NCBI GenBank assembly: GCA_900768995.1
Contig: CAAGEZ010000019.1
Span: 1 to 9,212, forward strand
Direction of reading: 5' to 3'
Origin: Oscillospiraceae bacterium
Lineage (GTDB): Bacteria; Bacillota; Clostridia; Oscillospirales; Ruminococcaceae
DNA: 9,212 bases
In this document: positions 6,386-9,212 of the stretch, in pieces
Layout of the letters: each line of letters opens with the position of its first letter
Position numbering within the stretch: position 1 is the stretch's first letter
Notes under the pieces: model-generated
What the model saw: the letters and a program-made list of their open reading frames with translations, nothing else
Told to the model about the DNA's origin: nothing
The model's database searches: none
Position numbers and translations under genes: made by a program

Positions 6386-6604
6386 TTACTGTATCTCGAT
6401 CATTTCCGCATCAGCCTTACGGAGCGAAAGCTCGTAGCCACGGACAGTTATCTCAATGGGATCGCCCAGAGGAGCAACCTTGCGGATATAGACCTCAGCA
6501 CCCTTTGTGAGTCCCATATCCATAATTCTGCGCTTGACAGCACCCTCGCCGCCCAGCTTCTTCACGGTCACAGTCTGACCGATCTTAGCGTCTTTCAGTG
6601 TCAT
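6386..6604 (-). CDS. feoA: FeoA domain protein (second copy)
   Basis: A 72-residue SH3-like FeoA protein: starts MTLKDAKIGQ, then a KKLGGEGAVKRRIMDMGLTKG block (residues 15-35) typical of FeoA, and ends with RGYELSLRKADAEMIEIQ. FeoA proteins are small cytoplasmic partners thought to bind FeoB and tune Fe(II) uptake. This copy fits the classical family pattern (RRIMDMGL..G..V) better than its neighbour. AAAGGAG precedes the ATG. It lies 25 nt after the first feoA and 61 nt before feoB, all in one operon. Two tandem FeoA proteins ahead of FeoB are common in Clostridia. Confidence 0.93.
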   Translation of the reverse strand: MTLKDAKIGQTVTVKKLGGEGAVKRRIMDMGLTKGAEVYIRKVAPLGDPIEITVRGYELSLRKADAEMIEIQ

Positions 6605-6629
6605 AGTTATTCTCCTTTAAGTAAAAATA

Positions 6630-6842
6630 TTAAACTAAAATTTTACTTGCCATTTCTTTTGAAACGGCCACACGGGATTCCTTAACATTAACGATAACGT
6701 TTCCGCCGATCTCGCTTACGACCGTAACGATACCGCCCGCAACAAATCCGAGACTTTCAAGAAACTTCCTGGTTTCGGGAGAACCGCCGACCTTTTTGAT
6801 CATATTTTCCTCACCCGGAACTGCAAGTGTCAAAGGCATCAT
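6630..6842 (-). CDS. feoA: FeoA domain protein (first, divergent copy)
   Basis: A 70-residue FeoA-like protein, first gene of the feo operon. The core PLTLAVPGEENMIKKVGG, then RKFLESLGFVAGGIVTVVSE (about residues 25-44), has the Gly-rich loop and beta strands of the FeoA fold, with a C-terminal VAVSKEMASKILV. It diverges from the second copy, so the two may not be interchangeable; heterodimers or distinct contacts on FeoB are plausible. Two consecutive ATG codons (6842 and 6839) are possible starts; GAAAGGG stands about 8 nt before the first. A three-codon ATG-AAA-AAA-TGA frame ends over the start (ATGATG) and is probably incidental. Upstream lie three operator-like repeats and the operon promoter. 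Confidence 0.92.
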   Translation of the reverse strand: MMPLTLAVPGEENMIKKVGGSPETRKFLESLGFVAGGIVTVVSEIGGNVIVNVKESRVAVSKEMASKILV

Positions 6843-6861
6843 TTTTTCATCCCTTTCAAAT

Positions 6862-6877
6862 GTTAGATTAACCTAAC
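6862..6877. promoter_or_regulatory. Operator-like inverted repeat C, at the feoA leader
   Basis: GTTAG-ATTAAC-CTAAC; arms extend to TGTTAG/CTAACA (6861-6878) and the whole 16-mer is palindromic except one position pair. It ends about 20 nt before the feoA start codon, in the untranslated leader roughly +40 from the predicted start of transcription. It closely resembles DtxR/IdeR-type boxes (TTAGG-TTA-half sites). Confidence 0.7.
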
Positions 6878-6903
6878 ATAATGGCAAATTTTTGATTATT
6901 TTG

Positions 6904-6919
6904 ATTAGCTCTTGCTAAC
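6904..6919. promoter_or_regulatory. Operator-like inverted repeat D1, at feo transcription start
   Basis: ATTAG-CTCTTG-CTAAC. It begins directly after the predicted transcription start (near 6920), so a bound repressor would block initiation or promoter escape. Confidence 0.65.
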
Positions 6920-6926
6920 GAAAATT

Positions 6927-6955
6927 ATTTTAGCATAAGCTAACTGATTTGTCAA
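6927..6955 (-). promoter_or_regulatory. Promoter of the feo operon
   Basis: On the minus strand TTGACA (6955-6950) and TAAAAT (6932-6927) are separated by exactly 17 nt, a near-consensus sigma-A promoter. Operator D2 covers the spacer and part of the -10, D1 the transcription start. The leader to feoA is about 80 nt. Confidence 0.75.
6929..6944. promoter_or_regulatory. Operator-like inverted repeat D2, over the feo promoter
   Basis: TTTAG-CATAAG-CTAAC. The core TTAGCATAAGCTAA is nearly palindromic. It overlaps the -10 hexamer and spacer of the feo promoter, and its centre is 25 bp from that of D1, so two dimers could bind close to the same face of the DNA. Confidence 0.7.
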
Positions 6956-7139
6956 GAGCTTTTTGTCACTTGCAGCAATATTTGTTATCTCTGCATATAA
7001 ATAAAGTTATCCAAGGCTAATTTTTTGTCTGATTTACAAATTTCGCCAAATGCTACTCCATAAGCAACTCCGCTTCCTTTTAAATATAAAAGAAAACGGA
7101 GTAAATAATGCATATTATCTTCTTTGCTTTTTGCTCTTT
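6956..7139. other. Non-coding stretch upstream of the feo promoter
   Basis: Between the feo promoter and the possible small ORF ending at 7140 I see no gene on either strand. It is AT-rich. The only structured element is the hairpin at 7067-7102. Confidence 0.6.
7067..7102 (-). terminator. 15-bp hairpin downstream of the flavodoxin operon
   Basis: The arms 7067-7081 (ACTCCGCTTCCTTTT) and 7088-7102 (AAAAGAAAACGGAGT) pair fully in the minus-strand RNA if two G-U pairs are allowed; in the plus-strand RNA those two are C/A mismatches. The asymmetry says the structure is made for the minus transcript. There is no proper T-tract after it, so it may be an atypical terminator or a 3'-end-protecting hairpin. 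Confidence 0.5.
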
Positions 7140-7202
7140 TTATCGGGGTGTCTGAGGACATATTTCAAAGCCTGCGGCTATGCCAATGATAGTCTCAAAC
7201 AT
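7140..7202 (-). CDS. Possible 20-residue small ORF after flavodoxin
   Basis: An ATG at 7202 opens a 20-codon frame (MFETIIGIAAGFE..., ending CPQTPR) that stops with TAA at 7142-7140. TAAGGA, 7 nt before it, overlaps the flavodoxin stop region, so the ORF starts 11 nt after that stop and could be translationally coupled. The peptide has a short hydrophobic run and one Cys. No family is recognised. The spacing and the ribosome binding site argue for it; the length means chance cannot be excluded. Confidence 0.3.
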   Translation of the reverse strand: MFETIIGIAAGFEICPQTPR

Positions 7203-7213
7203 TGTGCATTTCC

Positions 7214-7621
7214 TTACTGAGCGAGCTTCTCGCCAAGAGCCTTGCAGGCAGCCAGATCATCGTCGGAGGGAGTCTCGTTTGCAATAAGTCCCTCGCCGTC
7301 GATAACAACAGCTCCCGCAGCATTGCAGCGGTCAACCCAGTTTCTCATCCATTCACCGTCACCCCAGCCGTATGAACCGAAGAGAGCGACAGTCTTGCCG
7401 TTAAGCTGTCCTTCAACGCCTGTGAAGAAAGGCTCAAATTCATCTTCCTCAAGTACCTCAGCACCCATTGCGGGGCAGCCGAATGCAACTCTGTCATAAT
7501 CGGCGATATTGCCGTTGAAATCAGAAACACTGTAAAGCTCTGCGCCTGCCGCATCTGCGATAGCCTGAGCCATTTTTTCGGTGTTGCCTGTACCGCTCCA
7601 ATAAATTACTGCTGTTTTCAT
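7214..7621 (-). CDS. Short-chain flavodoxin
   Basis: A 135-residue flavodoxin, an FMN-binding low-potential electron carrier that replaces ferredoxin when iron is scarce. The FMN phosphate loop is SGTGNTE (9-15) after YW (7-8). The second FMN loop is PAMGAEVLEEDEFEPF (50-65), and the third is FGSYGWGDGEWM (81-92), with Trp86 placed to stack on the isoalloxazine ring. The overall sequence strongly resembles Clostridium beijerinckii-type flavodoxin, without the long-chain insertion. The ATG lies 2 nt after the stop of the DUF3793 gene, and its AGGAGG ribosome binding site is formed by that gene's last Glu codons, so translation is coupled. It shares the promoter region and operator E with DUF3793. 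Confidence 0.95.
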   Translation of the reverse strand: MKTAVIYWSGTGNTEKMAQAIADAAGAELYSVSDFNGNIADYDRVAFGCPAMGAEVLEEDEFEPFFTGVEGQLNGKTVALFGSYGWGDGEWMRNWVDRCNAAGAVVIDGEGLIANETPSDDDLAACKALGEKLAQ

Positions 7622-7623
7622 AA

Positions 7624-8208
7624 TTATTTTTCCTCCTCAAGGATATTAAGGGCTTGGTAAATATCAATGCCCCCGTCAATTTTATTGCACAGAAATTTTC
7701 TGCACTTTTCGTAATTCACGAAAATGCGCTTGGCATTTTCGGCATCGCCGTAAACCTTCCAGCACCCGCAGAGCTTGAAATTCTCGCCCTTGTTGCGGAT
7801 AAACCCCACAACATCTTCTGTTGGATAGCCGAGAAAAATTCCGATCTCGTGGGGAAATTCTTCTGATGAAGAAATTCTGCCCGAAAGTCTTTCAAGATCG
7901 TTTTCGACGCTGCACTTTTTATCATACCCGTATTTTTCAAGAATCCTTCTCCTTGACGGTTCGGAAAGACTTTTTTCAAGGAGACGGGCATTATACAAAA
8001 GCAGAAGAGTTTTGCTCCTGCATCTGCACATAAGCTTTATCCGAAGCCCCTTTGCTTCGGTAAGACGGTTGAACCTTTCGGTCTGACCGATGAGGTCGAA
8101 CCTGTCTGAATCGAGAGACACAAGGCTTGCGCACTTGATGCCGAGAAGAGACGGCGCTGTATGATAAGCAAGCTTTCGTTCAAAGCAGGCACATTCACTT
8201 TTCGACAT
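7624..8208 (-). CDS. DUF3793 family Cys-rich protein
   Basis: A 194-residue soluble protein matching my memory of DUF3793, of unknown function. It has ten cysteines, several in CxC pairs: ECAC (5-8), CRC (61-63) and CGC (147-149), plus Cys26, 99, 169 and 174. The family-typical block FPHEIGIFLGYPTEDVVGFI (118-137) is followed by NKGENFKLCGCWKVYGD (139-155). His16 and His120 sit beside conserved-looking blocks. ATG at 8208 is preferred to a GTG at 8220 because GAGGGA stands 5-8 nt before it and the block ECACFERKLAYHTAPSLLG follows. It is cotranscribed with flavodoxin and preceded by operator E. The context implies a role in iron limitation; metal or haem binding through the CxC sites is a hypothesis. 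Confidence 0.85.
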   Translation of the reverse strand: MSKSECACFERKLAYHTAPSLLGIKCASLVSLDSDRFDLIGQTERFNRLTEAKGLRIKLMCRCRSKTLLLLYNARLLEKSLSEPSRRRILEKYGYDKKCSVENDLERLSGRISSSEEFPHEIGIFLGYPTEDVVGFIRNKGENFKLCGCWKVYGDAENAKRIFVNYEKCRKFLCNKIDGGIDIYQALNILEEEK

Positions 8209-8225
8209 AATATCCCTCACTTTTG

Positions 8226-8241
8226 ATTAGCGTATGCTAAC
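8226..8241. promoter_or_regulatory. Operator-like inverted repeat E, upstream of DUF3793-flavodoxin
   Basis: ATTAG-CGTATG-CTAAC; the core TTAGCGTATGCTAA is palindromic except one position pair and is nearly identical to site F. It ends 17 nt before the DUF3793 start. A possible -10 (TACAAT, 8250-8245 on the minus strand) lies 3 nt upstream, but no good -35 is seen, so DUF3793-flavodoxin may also be read from the DUF2325 promoter. Confidence 0.7.
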
Positions 8242-8256
8242 CCTATTGTAAAAAAA

Positions 8257-8541
8257 TTATGCTCGGCAATACTGCTCGAGGACTGTTTTAAGTGCATTTG
8301 CACTTGCGTTGTGGATCTTTTCAACCTTGAACGAAAGCTTATCAGCCTTGTTATCCACACACTTTGTCATTTTATGGGAACAGGTGTTTGTAAAAACCAC
8401 CACCAGATCGGGACTGCCTATCTGCTTTTCAAGATTGGAAGGCATCTGAGTAAAAACCTTAGCCTTGCACTTGTATGACTTGCAGATATCCTTGTACATC
8501 GTCGCCATACGGTCATTTCCGCCAACAACTACTACGCTCAT
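8257..8541 (-). CDS. DUF2325 domain protein
   Basis: A 94-residue Rossmann-like protein of the DUF2325 family (function not established). The N-terminal MSVVVVGGNDRM (1-12) has the GG-x-DR signature. It is followed by YKCKAKVFTQMP (23-34) and by the family block DLVVVFTNTCSHKM (45-58). The second of two adjacent ATG codons (8541) is chosen because GGAGGTGAA then has better spacing; 8544 would add one Met. A perfect consensus promoter lies upstream, with operator F between it and the gene. DUF3793 and flavodoxin follow on the same strand, 48 nt downstream, behind operator E. Iron-linked regulation is inferred from the operators; nucleotide or metal sensing is speculation. Confidence 0.87.
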   Translation of the reverse strand: MSVVVVGGNDRMATMYKDICKSYKCKAKVFTQMPSNLEKQIGSPDLVVVFTNTCSHKMTKCVDNKADKLSFKVEKIHNASANALKTVLEQYCRA

Positions 8542-8559
8542 CATTTCACCTCCATTTTG

Positions 8560-8575
8560 GTTAGCGTATGCTTAC
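8560..8575. promoter_or_regulatory. Operator-like inverted repeat F, at the DUF2325 start of transcription
   Basis: GTTAG-CGTATG-CTTAC, one mismatch from the consensus. It lies 9 nt downstream of the -10 of the DUF2325 promoter, so it covers roughly +2 to +17, a standard repressor position. Confidence 0.7.
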
Positions 8576-8584
8576 TGTATTTTG

Positions 8585-8613
8585 ATTATATCATATCCTA
8601 TCAACATTGTCAA
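8585..8613 (-). promoter_or_regulatory. Consensus sigma-A promoter of the DUF2325 gene
   Basis: On the minus strand TTGACA (8613-8608), a 17-nt spacer, and TATAAT (8590-8585): both hexamers and the spacing are perfect. Such a strong promoter combined with operator F implies tight repression with high output when released. Confidence 0.88.
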
Positions 8614-8741
8614 GTATAATTTTCGAATTTTTGAGAATTTTTTTCAGCCGCCCGTTTATATATCAAATTGTCCAATGAAACCTTAATCAGCAACTCCCTG
8701 ACCTTTCCCATATAATAAGGATAACGTTTCAATAAATTTAT

Positions 8742-9008
8742 TTATTTTTTTTTATTGGTCTGTTCCGACAAATACCTGTCACTTATCTCCTCGGCATTCT
8801 GTGTTAAATATAAAAAAACATCATCATAAAATTTTTCATTATAAAATTCTTCTGCATGCTCAGTATCAAGATTTTTTTCCAAGGTATATTCCAAAAAGCA
8901 CACCCGATGATCGTTCTTTAACGCAAGAAACTCTCTGCCATTGCAATATATTACAGCGTAAATACAGATATCCTCATTTGCTGTACCGAGGTAAAATACG
9001 CTTTCCAC
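8742..9008 (-). CDS. Unknown AT-rich protein, probably 5'-truncated
   Basis: An 88-residue frame from GTG 9008 to TAA 8742, ending SEQTNKKK. No family is recognised; it is acidic and rich in Tyr, Phe, Asn and Glu, without a membrane segment. The frame stays open and protein-like upstream of the GTG (GYIFGDTEDFYDV before VESVFYLG) as far as 9077, but offers no ATG, GTG or TTG there. The in-frame stop appears at 9080-9078, at the edge of the IS3 transposase fragment. The gene has therefore most likely lost its 5' end to the insertion sequence, and the GTG is only a fallback start. The AT-rich composition and position mark it as accessory DNA. Confidence 0.5.
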   Translation of the reverse strand: MESVFYLGTANEDICIYAVIYCNGREFLALKNDHRVCFLEYTLEKNLDTEHAEEFYNEKFYDDVFLYLTQNAEEISDRYLSEQTNKKK

Positions 9009-9083
9009 ATCGTAAAAATCCTCTGTATCCCCAAAAATATATCCTTTTTTATCACTTATGACATTGAGGATGATCGCTCATAA

Positions 9084-9212
9084 ATTTCCCTGCAGGAATT
9101 TACGTCAGTTGAGCATTTTATCTCGGAACTTACAGATTACATAGATTGGTATAACAACAAGCGTATCAAGCTTAAGCTTGATGGACTTTCTCCTGTCGAA
9201 TACAGACACAGG
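9084..9212 (+). pseudogene. IS3-family transposase fragment, running off the window
   Basis: After a TAA at 9081-9083 the frame reads through to the window end: LQEFTSVEHFISELTDYI, then DWYNNKRIKLKLDGLSPVEY and RHR. EFxSVEHF, YNNKRIKLKL and SPVEYR are the typical closing blocks of the rve domain of IS3-family transposases. Only about the last 40 residues of the domain are present, and the catalytic part upstream is missing because unrelated sequence begins at about 9083. The copy differs from the one at 535-618 (KRYQLKLKCMTPMEY there), so it belongs to another element. Any remaining C-terminal residues and the right end lie beyond the window. Confidence 0.8.

Noticed and set aside
6861..6944. 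Fur box interpretation of the repeats
   Set aside because: The sites lack the GATAAT-type hexamers of Fur boxes; the TTAG...CTAA symmetry and the spacing fit DtxR-family sites better.
6843..7139. Riboswitch in the feo leader
   Set aside because: I found no recognisable metal riboswitch architecture; the leader is short and its structure is explained by the operator repeats.
8209..8220. GTG start at 8220 for the DUF3793 protein
   Set aside because: The ATG at 8208 has a suitable GAGGGA before it; starting at 8220 would put that site in the coding region and bring the start to within 6 nt of operator E.
8610..8711. 33-codon minus-strand frame (starting MGKVRELLIK) upstream of the DUF2325 promoter
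   Set aside because: No ribosome binding site, and it overlaps the -35 of a perfect promoter. Protein-like Lys/Leu/Glu composition was noted, but there is nothing else to support it.
1..9212. tRNA, rRNA, CRISPR array or replication origin
   Set aside because: No cloverleaf, rRNA-like segment, regularly spaced direct repeats or DnaA-box cluster was seen on reading both strands.

Overview
The window looks like chromosomal DNA from a Clostridia-class Firmicute, most likely an Oscillospiraceae / Ruminococcus-like gut anaerobe. This rests on protein style: a clostridial short-chain flavodoxin, a FeoB-associated Cys-rich membrane protein, DUF6110, DUF3793 and DUF2325 proteins, AGGAGG-type ribosome binding sites and TTGACA/TATAAT promoters. 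It is a judgement from sequence appearance, not from a search.

Layout. Positions 1-706 are accessory. They hold the 3' end of an unknown gene with a terminator, and an AT-rich orphan gene (224-568) whose 3' end runs out of frame into the tail of an IS3-family transposase (535-618), followed by that element's probable terminator and right end. Positions 748-3069 (minus) are a two-gene operon, a DUF6110 protein and a P1B-type metal ATPase with an unusual membrane metal-site motif, behind a good promoter. Positions 3249-6842 (minus) are a ferrous-iron uptake cluster in the order feoA, feoA, feoB, FeoB-associated Cys-rich protein, small CxxC HMA protein. Positions 7140-8541 (minus) are a second iron-linked module: a DUF2325 protein, a DUF3793 protein, a flavodoxin and possibly a 20-residue ORF. 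Positions 8742-9212 are again accessory: an AT-rich unknown ORF that loses its 5' end exactly where a truncated IS3-family transposase tail begins.

The unifying signal is a set of seven 16-bp inverted repeats, consensus GTTAG-N6-CTAAC, at 3529, 6356, 6862, 6904, 6929, 8226 and 8560. Two flank or overlap the -10 of the feo promoter, one lies just downstream of the consensus DUF2325 promoter, one precedes DUF3793-flavodoxin, and three lie just upstream of feoA, feoB and the HMA gene. The shape resembles sites of DtxR/IdeR/MntR-family metal repressors, not a Fur box. No regulator is encoded here. The likely logic is that metal-replete repressor silences the cluster; under iron limitation the cell makes the Feo importer, swaps ferredoxin for flavodoxin, and makes DUF2325 and DUF3793 proteins of unknown function. 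The neighbouring ATPase operon carries no recognisable site and may act as the opposing metal-export or metal-balancing arm.

The most interesting points are the compact multi-operator regulon that ties DUF2325/DUF3793/flavodoxin to Feo, an acidic extracytoplasmic insertion of about 115 residues in FeoB, the noncanonical SCA metal-site motif of the ATPase with its DUF6110 partner, and the two IS-scarred genes at the edges.
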